Positions 55,582 to 64,000 of a DNA stretch of 64,000 nucleotides are shown here, in pieces. This DNA is from Alteromonas sp. V450 (GTDB taxonomy: Bacteria; Pseudomonadota; Gammaproteobacteria; Enterobacterales; Alteromonadaceae): positions 2,790,001 through 2,854,000 of the forward strand of contig NZ_MODU01000004.1 in NCBI RefSeq assembly GCF_001885075.1. Direction: 5' to 3'. The position numbers and the translations under genes were made by a program. A model generated the notes under the pieces. It searched no databases, was not told the DNA's origin, and saw nothing but the letters and a program-made list of their open reading frames with translations. Numbering within the stretch: position 1 is the stretch's first letter; the number at the start of each line of letters is the position of its first letter.

Positions 55582-57048
55582 ATGAAGTACAAAGATTTAC
55601 GCGACTTTATTCGCCAGCTAGAAGCTAAAGGTGAATTGGTACGCATTACCCAGCCCATTGATACCGACCTTGAAATGACGGAAATTGCCGACAGGACGTT
55701 GCGTGCCGGCGGCCCAGCGTTGTTATTTGAGAATCCTAAAAACCACGACATGCCCGTTTTGGCTAATTTGTTTGGTACGCCAGAACGCGTAGCCATGGGC
55801 ATGGGTCAAGAGTCTGTTGAAGCACTTCGCGAAGTAGGCAAGCTACTGGCTTATTTGAAAGAGCCAGAGCCGCCTAAAGGGCTGAAAGATCTTTGGGAGA
55901 AGCTGCCAGTATTTAAGCAGGTGCTTAATATGCCTGCCAAAGTCCTTAAAAAAGCCCCTTGTCAGGAAGTGGTGCTTACCGGTGACGACGTAGATTTATC
56001 AAAAATTCCGGTACAGCGCTGCTGGCCGGGTGACGCTGCGCCTTTGGTAACATGGGGTTTGAGTGTTACTAAAGGGCCGCATAAAAAGCGTCAGAACTTA
56101 GGCATTTACCGTCAGCAGGTTATCGGCAAAAACAAACTTATTATGCGCTGGTTGTCACACCGTGGTGGCGCCCTTGATTTTCGCGAGTGGTGTCAAACCC
56201 ATCCGGGCGAGCCTTACCCTGTCTCTGTGGCACTTGGTGCGGACCCCGCCACCATACTAGGTGCGGTTACGCCTGTTCCAGATACCCTCTCGGAATATGC
56301 TTTTGCAGGTTTACTACGTGGTGATAAAACCGAAGTAGTTAAGTCTATTAGTAACGACTTACAAGTACCTGCCAGTGCCGAGATTGTGCTTGAAGGCTAT
56401 ATTGCACAAGATGAAACAGCACCTGAAGGTCCTTACGGCGATCATACCGGCTATTACAATGAAGTTGACGACTTCCCTGTGTTTACCGTTACCCATATTA
56501 CCCACCGCAAAGACCCAATCTACCATTCAACCTATACGGGCCGTCCACCAGATGAGCCAGCTATATTAGGTGTTGCGCTAAACGAAGTGTTTGTGCCTAT
56601 TTTGCAAAAGCAATTCCCTGAAATTGTCGATTTCTACTTGCCGCCTGAAGGGTGCTCTTATCGTATGGCGATAGTTACCATGAAGAAGCAATACCCTGGC
56701 CACGCAAAACGGGTGATGATGGGTGTATGGTCGTTCTTGCGCCAGTTCATGTACACCAAATTTGTGATAGTGTGCGATGACGACGTTAATGCCCGTGACT
56801 GGAACGACGTTATTTGGGCCATCACTACCCGTATGGACCCTGCCCGCGACACGGTAATGATTGAAAATACGCCTATCGACTACTTGGATTTTGCGTCACC
56901 CGTTTCGGGGCTAGGCTCTAAAATGGGAATGGACGCCACAAATAAAATGCCCGGCGAGACCGACCGAGAATGGGGCGTACCTATTGTGATGGACGAAGAC
57001 GTTAAAAAACGCGTTGATGATATTTGGGACAGTCTTGGTATTATGTAG
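55582..57048 (+). CDS. ubiD: 4-hydroxy-3-polyprenylbenzoate decarboxylase UbiD
   Basis: A 488-residue decarboxylase in ubiquinone biosynthesis that uses prenylated FMN supplied by UbiX. It begins [20 protein letters not shown] and shows [20 protein letters not shown], the [20 protein letters not shown] region and the [20 protein letters not shown] segment, all typical of UbiD. Its length matches the family. A GTG six codons earlier was rejected in favour of the ATG giving the family N-terminus. It is followed after 98 bases by fre, the same order as in Escherichia coli. Confidence 0.96.
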   Translation: MKYKDLRDFIRQLEAKGELVRITQPIDTDLEMTEIADRTLRAGGPALLFENPKNHDMPVLANLFGTPERVAMGMGQESVEALREVGKLLAYLKEPEPPKGLKDLWEKLPVFKQVLNMPAKVLKKAPCQEVVLTGDDVDLSKIPVQRCWPGDAAPLVTWGLSVTKGPHKKRQNLGIYRQQVIGKNKLIMRWLSHRGGALDFREWCQTHPGEPYPVSVALGADPATILGAVTPVPDTLSEYAFAGLLRGDKTEVVKSISNDLQVPASAEIVLEGYIAQDETAPEGPYGDHTGYYNEVDDFPVFTVTHITHRKDPIYHSTYTGRPPDEPAILGVALNEVFVPILQKQFPEIVDFYLPPEGCSYRMAIVTMKKQYPGHAKRVMMGVWSFLRQFMYTKFVIVCDDDVNARDWNDVIWAITTRMDPARDTVMIENTPIDYLDFASPVSGLGSKMGMDATNKMPGETDREWGVPIVMDEDVKKRVDDIWDSLGIM

Positions 57049-57146
57049 CAACTCAAAATAGCGCTATTTATTTTGTATTAAAGCTTGCGCTTTTTTAGAG
57101 CGCATGAAAAGGCGACACGCTAAGCAAGAAGGTTAGAAGAGAATAC

Positions 57147-57842
57147 ATGTCAGAAATTAAGTGTAAGGTTGCAAGCATCATGCCTTTAACCGAAGTGGTA
57201 CAAAAAGTTGAATTAACGCCAGCAAGCCCTGTTGAGTTTAAAGCGGGTCAGTACGCCATGGTGGTAATGGGCGAAAAAGATATGCGTCCATTTTCTATTG
57301 CCAATGCCGCGTTTGACAACACCCGCATTGAATTACACATTGGCGCAGAGCCTGGCAACAGTTACGCTGGTGAAGTGCTAGAGCGCATGCGTGCAGATGG
57401 CGAAATTACCGTAAATGTAGGTAATGGCAATGCCTTTTTGCAAAGTAATGGCCTGCCTATGGTGCTTATTGCTGGTGGTACGGGTTTCTCGTATACCTAC
57501 TCAATTCTGCAAGAGCACCTTAACAGCGGAGACAAAACACCACTTACTCTTTATTGGGGTGGAAAACACGCTGCTGATTTGTATTTAGCTGACAAGCTAA
57601 CCGAACTCGCTGAAGCGAATGAACACTTCAATTTTGTGCCGGTTGTCGAGTTTGCATGCGACGAGTGGAAAGGCAGAACGGGCTGGGTGCATCACGCGGT
57701 AATGGCAGACCATGCTGACTTTGCGAACGTTCAGGTTTATGTTGCAGGTCGTTTTGAAATGGCTAAAGTCGTGCGCGACGACTTTACACAGCGCGGCTTA
57801 AAAGTTGAGAACCTGTTTGGCGACGCATTCGCGTTTATTTGA
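57147..57842 (+). CDS. fre: NAD(P)H-flavin reductase
   Basis: A 231-residue flavin reductase producing free reduced flavin from NAD(P)H. The FAD/flavin-binding barrel shows FKAGQYAMVVMGEKDMRPFS and the RPFSIAN site, where other members have RPFSMAS. The nucleotide-binding part shows LIAGGTGFSYTYSILQ and VYVAGRFEMAKVVRDDF. It is 98 bases after ubiD and likely cotranscribed. In this context it may supply reduced flavin for prenyl-FMN metabolism (inference). A strong terminator follows. Confidence 0.94.
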   Translation: MSEIKCKVASIMPLTEVVQKVELTPASPVEFKAGQYAMVVMGEKDMRPFSIANAAFDNTRIELHIGAEPGNSYAGEVLERMRADGEITVNVGNGNAFLQSNGLPMVLIAGGTGFSYTYSILQEHLNSGDKTPLTLYWGGKHAADLYLADKLTELAEANEHFNFVPVVEFACDEWKGRTGWVHHAVMADHADFANVQVYVAGRFEMAKVVRDDFTQRGLKVENLFGDAFAFI

Positions 57843-57867
57843 GCGCTAGCGTAAACCTATTTTCTGA

Positions 57868-57892
57868 AAGCCGGCAAATGCCGGTTTTTTGT
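57868..57892 (+). terminator. Rho-independent terminator after fre
   Basis: AGCCGGC and GCCGGTT form a stem around AAAT, followed by six T. It lies about 27 bases after the fre stop. Confidence 0.9.
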
Positions 57893-58040
57893 TATGTGTT
57901 TTAAATCGTTTTTTATGCCAGCATCTTATTCCGATCTTCAGTAGCGCTTCCTTGCGATGACCAACCGTTAAACACGTTTACTCCAATTGTAGCCAAGCCA
58001 CGTATTGGTTATGGTGAAAAAATAAATACTGGAGAAAACA

Positions 58041-59453
58041 ATGATAAAAAACTTTTCCGCACTCGCTAATATAAACGCAAAAATAAGAAAAAACACCCTA
58101 CTGGCATCTACGGTTCTATTGAGCGGCACCGTTTCTTTCACTGCTCACGCACAAAGCGAACAGCAGCAAGCTCTTTACGATATTGCCAAAAATGTCTCTG
58201 CCGAAAACATTGAAAAAGATATTACTACGCTGGTGAACTTTGGTACACGCCACACTCTTTCTGAAACCGAGTCTAATACCAGAGGTATAGGCGCAGCGAG
58301 ACGTTGGATAAAGTCTGAGTTTGATAAAATCTCAGAAGAATGCGGTGGCTGCTTAGAGGTATATTATCAATCAGAGGTGATTAGTGGTGAGACGCGTATT
58401 CCTGACCCTGTAGAAGTGGTAAGCGTTATTGCTGTTCAACGTGGTTCGACCGATCCAGGTCGCTACGTGATCATGTCGGGCGACATTGACTCACGCGTGT
58501 CAGATGTAATGGACTTCACTTCCGATTCACCCGGCGCTAACGACAACGCTTCAGGTGTTGCCGGCACGCTAGAAGCGGCGCGCGTACTATCTAAGTACAC
58601 ATTCAATGGAAGCATTGTTTACGCTGCGTTAGCTGGTGAAGAACAAGGTCTTTTTGGCGGTCGTATTATGGCTAACCAAGCTAAAGAGGATGGCTGGCGG
58701 ATTAAAGCCGTTCTAAACAACGATATGATCGGCAACATTGAAGGTGTAAATGGAATTATTAACAATACGACAGCGCGAATATTTGCTGAAGGCACTCGTG
58801 TAACCGAAACCGAAGATGAAGCACGAGCGCGCAGATTTACCGGTGGCGAAGTTGACTCACCTAGCCGTAATCTAGCCCGCTATATCGATAGAATCGCCGA
58901 CAAGTACATTGAAAACTTAGACACCATGGTGATTTATCGTCTAGACCGCTTTGGGCGCGGCGGCCATCATCGCCCGTTTAACGACCTGGGGTACCCGGGC
59001 ATCCGCATTATGGAAACAAACGAAAACTACACCCGTCAGCATCAAGATCTTCGCGTAGAAGACGGTGTGGCCTATGGTGATACCTTAGAAGGTGTAGACT
59101 TTGATTATGCTGCTAAGCTTACTGGCCTGAATGCGGTTTCTCTTGCTGCTATGGCGTGGGCACCAAACCCACCTGCAAACGTAGAAATTGCAGGGGCCGT
59201 CCAACCTTCGACGTTCTTAAAGTGGGATGCACTAGATGCCGAACAAAACCCGCAGCTTGAAGGCTATAAAGTGTACTGGCGTCGTACTGATGCCCCACAA
59301 TGGGAATACAGTAAATACGTGGGTAACGTTACTGAAGCCATGCTTGAGAACGTAGTCATTGATAACTACTTTTTTGGCGTTGCTAGTGTAAATAAAAATG
59401 GTATTGAAAGTGTAGTTGTTTACCCTGGACCAGCGGGTAGCTTCGGGGAATAA
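58041..59453 (+). CDS. Secreted M28 family aminopeptidase-like protein with Fn3-like domain
   Basis: A 470-residue secreted peptidase. The signal peptide covers about residues 1-38 (TVLLSGTVSFTAHAQ). The M28-type catalytic domain shows YVIMSGDIDSRVSDVMDF, PGANDNASGVAGTLEAARVL (metal-binding Asp and Asn-Ala-Ser-Gly), ALAGEEQGLFGGRIMANQAK (Glu-Glu pair) and LNNDMIGN (Asp). The residue matching the usual first His ligand (H-x-D-S) is Asp, in SGDIDSR. A C-terminal Fn3-like part (about 378-470) reads TFLKWDALDAEQNPQLEGYKV. GGAG precedes the ATG. It may act as an exopeptidase in protein degradation, but the ligand change makes activity uncertain. Confidence 0.88.
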   Translation: MIKNFSALANINAKIRKNTLLASTVLLSGTVSFTAHAQSEQQQALYDIAKNVSAENIEKDITTLVNFGTRHTLSETESNTRGIGAARRWIKSEFDKISEECGGCLEVYYQSEVISGETRIPDPVEVVSVIAVQRGSTDPGRYVIMSGDIDSRVSDVMDFTSDSPGANDNASGVAGTLEAARVLSKYTFNGSIVYAALAGEEQGLFGGRIMANQAKEDGWRIKAVLNNDMIGNIEGVNGIINNTTARIFAEGTRVTETEDEARARRFTGGEVDSPSRNLARYIDRIADKYIENLDTMVIYRLDRFGRGGHHRPFNDLGYPGIRIMETNENYTRQHQDLRVEDGVAYGDTLEGVDFDYAAKLTGLNAVSLAAMAWAPNPPANVEIAGAVQPSTFLKWDALDAEQNPQLEGYKVYWRRTDAPQWEYSKYVGNVTEAMLENVVIDNYFFGVASVNKNGIESVVVYPGPAGSFGE

Positions 59454-59502
59454 CCTTCGGCTAGTTAATAAAAATAAATTAAGGAAGTCGAAATGATAAA
59501 TG

Positions 59503-59541
59503 TAGCGGCACAAGGGACTCCCTTTGTCGCTCTTTTTTTGT
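59503..59541 (+). terminator. Terminator after M28 peptidase gene
   Basis: An imperfect hairpin (AGCGGCACAAGGGA against TCCCTTTGTCGCT) is followed by a run of seven T. It lies about 50 bases after the stop. Confidence 0.78.
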
Positions 59542-59695
59542 CATCTCATCCTTAATAACAAAACAGTTCGGCCTTTATGAACGTCGCTTTCCCGAAAAGG
59601 TTATCCCGTTCGATTAAGCTTTCATTAATCTCGTTGTTGGATTAAACCGTTGAACTACATTAAAGTGTAATCATTATACAGGGGCAGAAAACTGT

Positions 59696-60712
59696 ATGGA
59701 GAGAAATTTGCTAGGCACCCGAATTAGTCACGGTATTAAATATTTATTGTTCATCATAATGGGTTGGTTGTGCTTTTCAATTTCTACCTTAAAAGCGTCC
59801 ACATTAGGCGCCGCAAACTTTGAAACCTATGTAAGTGACGACGGCGAACCTGCTAGAATAAATGCTTTACTGGAGGACATATTCCAACATGCTGATCTTG
59901 ATGTCACTCTGCTTGTCATGCGCGATGCATTTTTAGGAAGCGCTGTACTTACGGGAAAAATAGACGGTGAATTTGCTTACATCAACTTAGGTGAAGATAG
60001 CGATCAATTTTTATTGTCGCGTGTGTATTTACCTGTAACTCTTTACGCGGTGAGTAAAGATCCGCAAGTAAGCAATGTGAAGTTGTTTCCGCACTTAAAA
60101 GGTAGTCGTGTAGCAATTGAAAACCGGTTTGCCAACACCCCTCATTTTCGTTCATTAAAAGACATCAAGTTCTCGCGTAACCCTACTACTTTCGACGCTT
60201 TTAAGCAGCTTGCAGATGACAGAGCACCCTATCTTATTACCACAGAGTTACTTGCTCGCGAGTTTAATATAATGCTTGCAAACGATAACGAGGAAACGCT
60301 TCACTTTTCAGCTAAACCGCTTGTTAAGACCGGGCTTCAGCTCGCTATTTCTAAAAAAGTATCAAACGCTACACAGCTCATTGAACGGTTCAACAACACC
60401 GTCGAAAATATGCAGAATATTGGTAAATTTAACCTGCCTCTCAACCTCGCATGGCTTAGTAAAGATATTAATGGAGATGGCGTAGCAGATTATATTGGAC
60501 ACAGTAGTATAACGCGTTCTAGTGATGACATCGAAAGCGCATTTTCTATAGACCACACGCCTACATCAGAAGCCAGCCTTTTCGTTATCGACGGTATATC
60601 GTATTCATCGCTTTCAGAAGCGCAAGCGGCCTTACCCGAAGGCGCACCGCTTGCGGGCCGCGAGTCGATGCTCGATAAAACGACTTATCAGCAGCTGTTG
60701 CGGCGTTGGTAA
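59696..60712 (+). CDS. Periplasmic solute-binding-like protein with calcium loop
   Basis: A 338-residue protein with an N-terminal hydrophobic segment (KYLLFIIMGWLCFSISTLKA) as signal or anchor. Residues about 38-240 resemble an SBP_bac_3-type periplasmic binding domain (PARINALLEDIFQHADLDVT, then LKGSRVAIENRF and LQLAISKKVSNATQLIERFN). Near residue 258 it has DINGDGVADYIG, an EF-hand/dockerin-like calcium loop. The start at 59696 is preceded by GGGG about eight bases upstream. It is convergent with the phytochrome gene, 14 bases between stops, with no ABC permease nearby. It may be an orphan sensor rather than a transporter component (inference). Confidence 0.65.
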   Translation: MERNLLGTRISHGIKYLLFIIMGWLCFSISTLKASTLGAANFETYVSDDGEPARINALLEDIFQHADLDVTLLVMRDAFLGSAVLTGKIDGEFAYINLGEDSDQFLLSRVYLPVTLYAVSKDPQVSNVKLFPHLKGSRVAIENRFANTPHFRSLKDIKFSRNPTTFDAFKQLADDRAPYLITTELLAREFNIMLANDNEETLHFSAKPLVKTGLQLAISKKVSNATQLIERFNNTVENMQNIGKFNLPLNLAWLSKDINGDGVADYIGHSSITRSSDDIESAFSIDHTPTSEASLFVIDGISYSSLSEAQAALPEGAPLAGRESMLDKTTYQQLLRRW

Positions 60713-60726
60713 ATAATGTTTCAACG

Positions 60727-63441
60727 TTAGTTTTTATTGGGCATGTACATTTCTAAGATGGTAAGAAGCTCTTCTCCATCGACAGGTTTAGAAACGTAGT
60801 TGTTAAAACCTGCCTTTAATGCTTTTACTCTATCAGATGTATAAGCATACGCCGTTAATGCTACTGCGTTTAAAGACGAGATTTCTGGAATTTCGCTAGC
60901 GCGAACTTTTAGCATTAAGCCGAGTCCGTCGAGTTCTGGCATGCCAATATCGGATAAGAGTAAATCGAAAGCATCAGGCATATCATTCAGCTCTTTCCAG
61001 GCCAATAAGCCATTTTTCACCACATTGACCCTTGCACCATTTGACTCTAAAAATAGCTTAATAAAGTCTCTAGCATCTCGCTCATCTTCTGCCACCAACA
61101 TGCGCAATCCACTTAATCTTAGAGACTCGGTTAAATCACTGATTTGAGAATGCTTTGATTCAATGACGTCGTCGTGCAAATTTAACGGGGCTATTGGCAA
61201 AGAGACAAAGAAAGTCGTACCCGTGTTTGGGCCGTCACTTTCAACATTGATTTCTCCACCGTGCATCTCTATTAAACTTTTAACGATCGATAATCCAAGC
61301 CCTAAACCGTGACGATTGTGCTCATTTTTGCCTTGGTAGAAACGTTCAAAAACATGCGACTGTTGCTCTTTTGTCATGCCTTTGCCGTTATCTTTAATTC
61401 GGAATAGATAATTCGAGTGCTCTCTTTTTCCGCGAATGTGGACCGTACCGCTTTTTGCAGTGAATTTAAGCGCGTTGCTAAGCAAATTGTTGATAACTTG
61501 CTTTATCCGTAAACTGTCACCTAAAATTTGAGTATGCTCATCTTCACAATGAATAGTGAGTTGAATGTTTTTTCCTGCAAACCCTGCTTCAAATGATTTG
61601 GCGACTTCTTTAATACAATCAGCAATCTTTAAAGAGTGCGTACTTAGTTTCATCGTACCTGAGATGATGCGCGATAGGTCTAGAATATCGTTAATAAGCG
61701 CTGCTTGGGTAGACGCTGCACGTTTTATCACGCCTAGGGCGTCGGTCATGCGATCGACGTTAGCAACATCCATAAGCGCCAAGTCCGTCCAACCTACAAT
61801 GGAGTTTAACGGGGAGCGTAACTCATGTGAAATACTGGCAAGAAATTGGTCTTTTGCCTTATCGAGCTCTTCCAATTTGCTAATCTGCTTATCTAGCGAT
61901 GCCTTTAAACTTAAAGCGTAAGGGATAAAGAGATGATCAAAGCCTTCTATTATCAGCTGGTCGTCATCCGTCCATTCGACTGATTCATCTGCCACGCTTT
62001 GCAAATACATATCGAATGAATTTCTCGGTGTCAGTGACCTGCCAACGTCTTTACTCGCAGCTTCTCGTCCCGCCCAGCGAATAGTCTTATCTTTCTGTTC
62101 TCTGAACCATACCGTGTAATAGCCTAACTTTGCTGATACACACGAAATATACATACCGCGAATACCGTTGAGATTACAGTTTTCAGATACCTCATCACCT
62201 AGCCGATTTATCGAAATCGATTGCTCTGACTGAGATACAGCAAATCTTTCTAAGAGCTTTACCAACGTTGGCTCGGATGGCGTTTTACCTACTAAATAAT
62301 TTCCGGTAGGGGTTATCACCGCCAGACCACACGATTCAGCCACATCTAATAAATCCTGCTCTTTTTCTCCAATCGCCTCTAACGGGTTAGAAAATGTAGT
62401 AAGTTTGTGGACAATATTATTAAGCTTTCGCTGTCGTATTTGAAACTGTTCTTTCTTCCTATGCAGTGCTTTTGTATGCAGTTGCCATGCGTAGAGATGA
62501 CCAAGCGACTCACACACTAAACGCTTTTTCTGGTCGATATACAATGGTGCACTATTGTGGCACGCAAGCAATCCCCAGAGTTTACCTTCAAAGACTAGTG
62601 AAACCGAAAACGATGAACGCACTCCCATATTTTTTAAATACCTAATATGAATAGGCGACACCGAGCGCACCATCGACATAGACAAATCAAGTGGAGGTCT
62701 GTTATCACTCTGCAAATAAGGTTGTAACCCTATAGGCGTTTCTTCTACATCGTAAACGCATCGTACTCTATTTTTTAAGTAAAGCGCTCTTGCTTGTGAT
62801 GGGATATCTGAAGCAGGAAATTTAAGCCCTTTAAATGAACGTGCGGCAGGCTCCGTTGACTCACCAATGACTTCTCCGCAATAGGTTTTGTCAAATTGAT
62901 AAACCATGACCGAATCGAAACCAATGTAGCGCCGAAATACCTCGGCAATAGCATCAGCAACGTCTTGAATGTCATGACAACTATCGACATCAGGCAACAA
63001 GGCTCTAATGTCAACGTCCATCGGAACCCATTGCTGGGCGGCTTCATAACTTAGTTGCGGCGTTGGCTCTAACTCGATGACCAACAACCCATTGGAATCA
63101 AAAACGACACCGCTGCCTTCTTTATCCCAGTTGTCTAACCACAGTGCATTTTCAGCAAACTTCCACTGGTAAGCGTGGCGCGTTTCTCCACCTTGAACAG
63201 CGGCATGTATCGTGTCAAATGTGTGCCCATCAGGAGCCGGAATATCAATTAACGCAGTAACTAAGGTTTCGCCAGGCACCACTTTTACTTTAAACAACTC
63301 ACCGATATTTTCGCTAACAACGTGGATAATTTTGGTTGTCGGGTCTATCGCTATAACGTAACCAAAGCTCTGCACACTTTCAATTAAGTGAATTGCTTCA
63401 TCCTCACAGTTTTGAAGCGATGCGTTGTGTATTCCGTTCAT
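60727..63441 (-). CDS. Bacteriophytochrome hybrid histidine kinase (PAS-GAF-PHY-HisKA-HATPase-REC)
   Basis: A 904-residue light-sensor kinase. The N-terminal PAS domain holds the biliverdin-attachment Cys12 in QNCEDEAIHLIESVQSFG. The GAF domain (about 145-310) has FPASDIPSQARALY, SVSPIHIRYLKNMGVRSSFS and LLACHN, retaining the conserved PASDIP motif and pyrrole-contacting His residues. A PHY domain (about 330-500) has the tongue motif LTPRNSF. HisKA has its His near residue 538 in SHELRSPLNS; HATPase spans about 645-760. A receiver domain follows with Asp near 828 in LLLSDIGMPELDG. No heme oxygenase for chromophore synthesis is beside it. It probably regulates gene expression by red/far-red light; the output partner is not visible. 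Confidence 0.93.
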   Translation of the reverse strand: MNGIHNASLQNCEDEAIHLIESVQSFGYVIAIDPTTKIIHVVSENIGELFKVKVVPGETLVTALIDIPAPDGHTFDTIHAAVQGGETRHAYQWKFAENALWLDNWDKEGSGVVFDSNGLLVIELEPTPQLSYEAAQQWVPMDVDIRALLPDVDSCHDIQDVADAIAEVFRRYIGFDSVMVYQFDKTYCGEVIGESTEPAARSFKGLKFPASDIPSQARALYLKNRVRCVYDVEETPIGLQPYLQSDNRPPLDLSMSMVRSVSPIHIRYLKNMGVRSSFSVSLVFEGKLWGLLACHNSAPLYIDQKKRLVCESLGHLYAWQLHTKALHRKKEQFQIRQRKLNNIVHKLTTFSNPLEAIGEKEQDLLDVAESCGLAVITPTGNYLVGKTPSEPTLVKLLERFAVSQSEQSISINRLGDEVSENCNLNGIRGMYISCVSAKLGYYTVWFREQKDKTIRWAGREAASKDVGRSLTPRNSFDMYLQSVADESVEWTDDDQLIIEGFDHLFIPYALSLKASLDKQISKLEELDKAKDQFLASISHELRSPLNSIVGWTDLALMDVANVDRMTDALGVIKRAASTQAALINDILDLSRIISGTMKLSTHSLKIADCIKEVAKSFEAGFAGKNIQLTIHCEDEHTQILGDSLRIKQVINNLLSNALKFTAKSGTVHIRGKREHSNYLFRIKDNGKGMTKEQQSHVFERFYQGKNEHNRHGLGLGLSIVKSLIEMHGGEINVESDGPNTGTTFFVSLPIAPLNLHDDVIESKHSQISDLTESLRLSGLRMLVAEDERDARDFIKLFLESNGARVNVVKNGLLAWKELNDMPDAFDLLLSDIGMPELDGLGLMLKVRASEIPEISSLNAVALTAYAYTSDRVKALKAGFNNYVSKPVDGEELLTILEMYMPNKN

Positions 63442-63679
63442 GATTTCTACCGTAAGGGAAAATTACGTTAAATGCTTTTTACATTACCACAATTAGATTC
63501 TAAAACACTATTTTCTATGATTTTTTGACAACAACACGATGAATTTTAAGGTGATTTTTTTCAGCTTAAACAAATGCTTTTGACTCGTCGATTTTCTTAC
63601 ACTTTTGTTAGTAATCTTGATCTAGCGCAATCTTTTGGTATAAACTTTCAGTAATTTCTGAAACTTCTGGAAAAATATA

Positions 63680-64000
63680 ATGAAAATGACGCCCTTGATT
63701 ACATCCGCAGTTATGCATTTTGGCGAAATGGGAAGCCGCTGGGGCTTCAATAGGACAGTTGGGCAGATTCTAGCCGTAATCGTACTCAATGATGAGCCTA
63801 TCTCAGCGCAAGAAATTGCCGATGCACTTAATATTTCGCGAGGAAACACCAGCATGGGGCTGAAAGAACTTCAGTCATGGCGCCTTGTTAAACAGCACCA
63901 TGTTCCTGGTGAGAGAAAAGAGTTTTTTATTCCTGCTGGTGATATTTGGACGCTAGCAAACAGAGTATTTGAAGAGCGCAGAAAGAGGGAAATAGACCCA
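63680..64000 (+). CDS. GbsR/MarR family transcriptional regulator (3' end outside window)
   Basis: The first 107 residues of a regulator that runs past the right edge. It starts MKMTPLITSAVMHFGEMGSR and has a winged-helix domain: RTVGQILAVIVLNDEPISAQ leads into EIADALNISRGNTSMGLKEL (recognition helix) and WRLVKQHHVPGERKEFF (wing). The WGFNRTVGQI start is typical of GbsR-type regulators. It lies divergent to the bacteriophytochrome gene across 238 bases. Its target and ligand are unknown. The ATG at 63686 is an alternative start two codons later. Confidence 0.8.
   Translation, partial: MKMTPLITSAVMHFGEMGSRWGFNRTVGQILAVIVLNDEPISAQEIADALNISRGNTSMGLKELQSWRLVKQHHVPGERKEFFIPAGDIWTLANRVFEERRKREIDP

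Noticed and set aside
1..64000. Search for tRNA, rRNA, CRISPR arrays, IS ends and prophage genes
   Set aside because: Reading both strands by eye showed no cloverleaf with CCA end, no regularly spaced repeats and no transposase or phage motif. A dedicated scan could still find a tRNA.

Overview
The window looks like a chromosomal segment of a marine gammaproteobacterium of the Alteromonadales, most likely Alteromonas or a close relative. The basis is the ribosomal protein sequences, a MotX-type Na+-driven flagellar motor protein, ubiD-fre and rnr-rlmB gene pairs, a TonB-dependent receptor and several large secreted proteases. No reference comparison was possible, so the genus is an inference. 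Base composition looks even, at a moderate-to-low GC level. I saw no insertion sequence, prophage, tRNA, rRNA or CRISPR array.

Region 1 (1-21273) is a surface polysaccharide locus. A minus-strand set (1-6002) encodes a sulfotransferase-like protein, an RgpF-type transferase fused to a HAD domain, a COG5610-like partner, a DUF2304 membrane protein, a GT2 and a GT4 glycosyltransferase. A divergent plus-strand set (6525-16278) encodes ManC, an ABC-2 exporter (permease plus ATPase), a 1125-residue methyltransferase/glycosyltransferase fusion, Gmd, an Rmd-like reductase and a GT4 enzyme. GDP-L-fucose synthase lies apart at 20311-21273. Together these genes can make GDP-mannose and, by inference, GDP-D-rhamnose and GDP-L-fucose, then assemble and export a glycan. 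A small island of unrelated genes (16380-19765) separates Fcl from the rest: a membrane protein, an ECF sigma factor with a broken downstream gene, and two small envelope proteins.

Region 2 (21629-30064) holds envelope and secreted proteins: a 1508-residue metalloprotease with leucine-rich and Calx-beta repeats and a GlyGly-CTERM-like tail, a lipoprotein with two DUF5011-like repeats, a glycosyltransferase-like protein and a six-cysteine periplasmic protein.

Region 3 (30155-38748) is the spc and alpha ribosomal operons on the minus strand, from rplN to rplQ, including secY and rpoA. The S10 operon that usually precedes rplN is absent. Its place is taken by an independently terminated hybrid histidine kinase.

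Region 4 (38928-64000) mixes signalling, secreted and housekeeping genes. They are a GAF/PAS hybrid kinase, a DUF4397 lipoprotein, a subtilase, rnr-rlmB, a PhoD phosphatase, a TonB-dependent receptor, a PepSY-like lipoprotein with cytochrome b561, motX, a TIGR02647 protein, ubiD, fre and an M28 peptidase. A solute-binding-like protein, a bacteriophytochrome hybrid kinase and the start of a GbsR/MarR-type regulator finish the window.

The items I would check first are the ECF sigma factor followed by a disrupted kinase-like remnant, the split and reordered HAD/COG5610 pair, the giant repeat-rich protease and the bacteriophytochrome.
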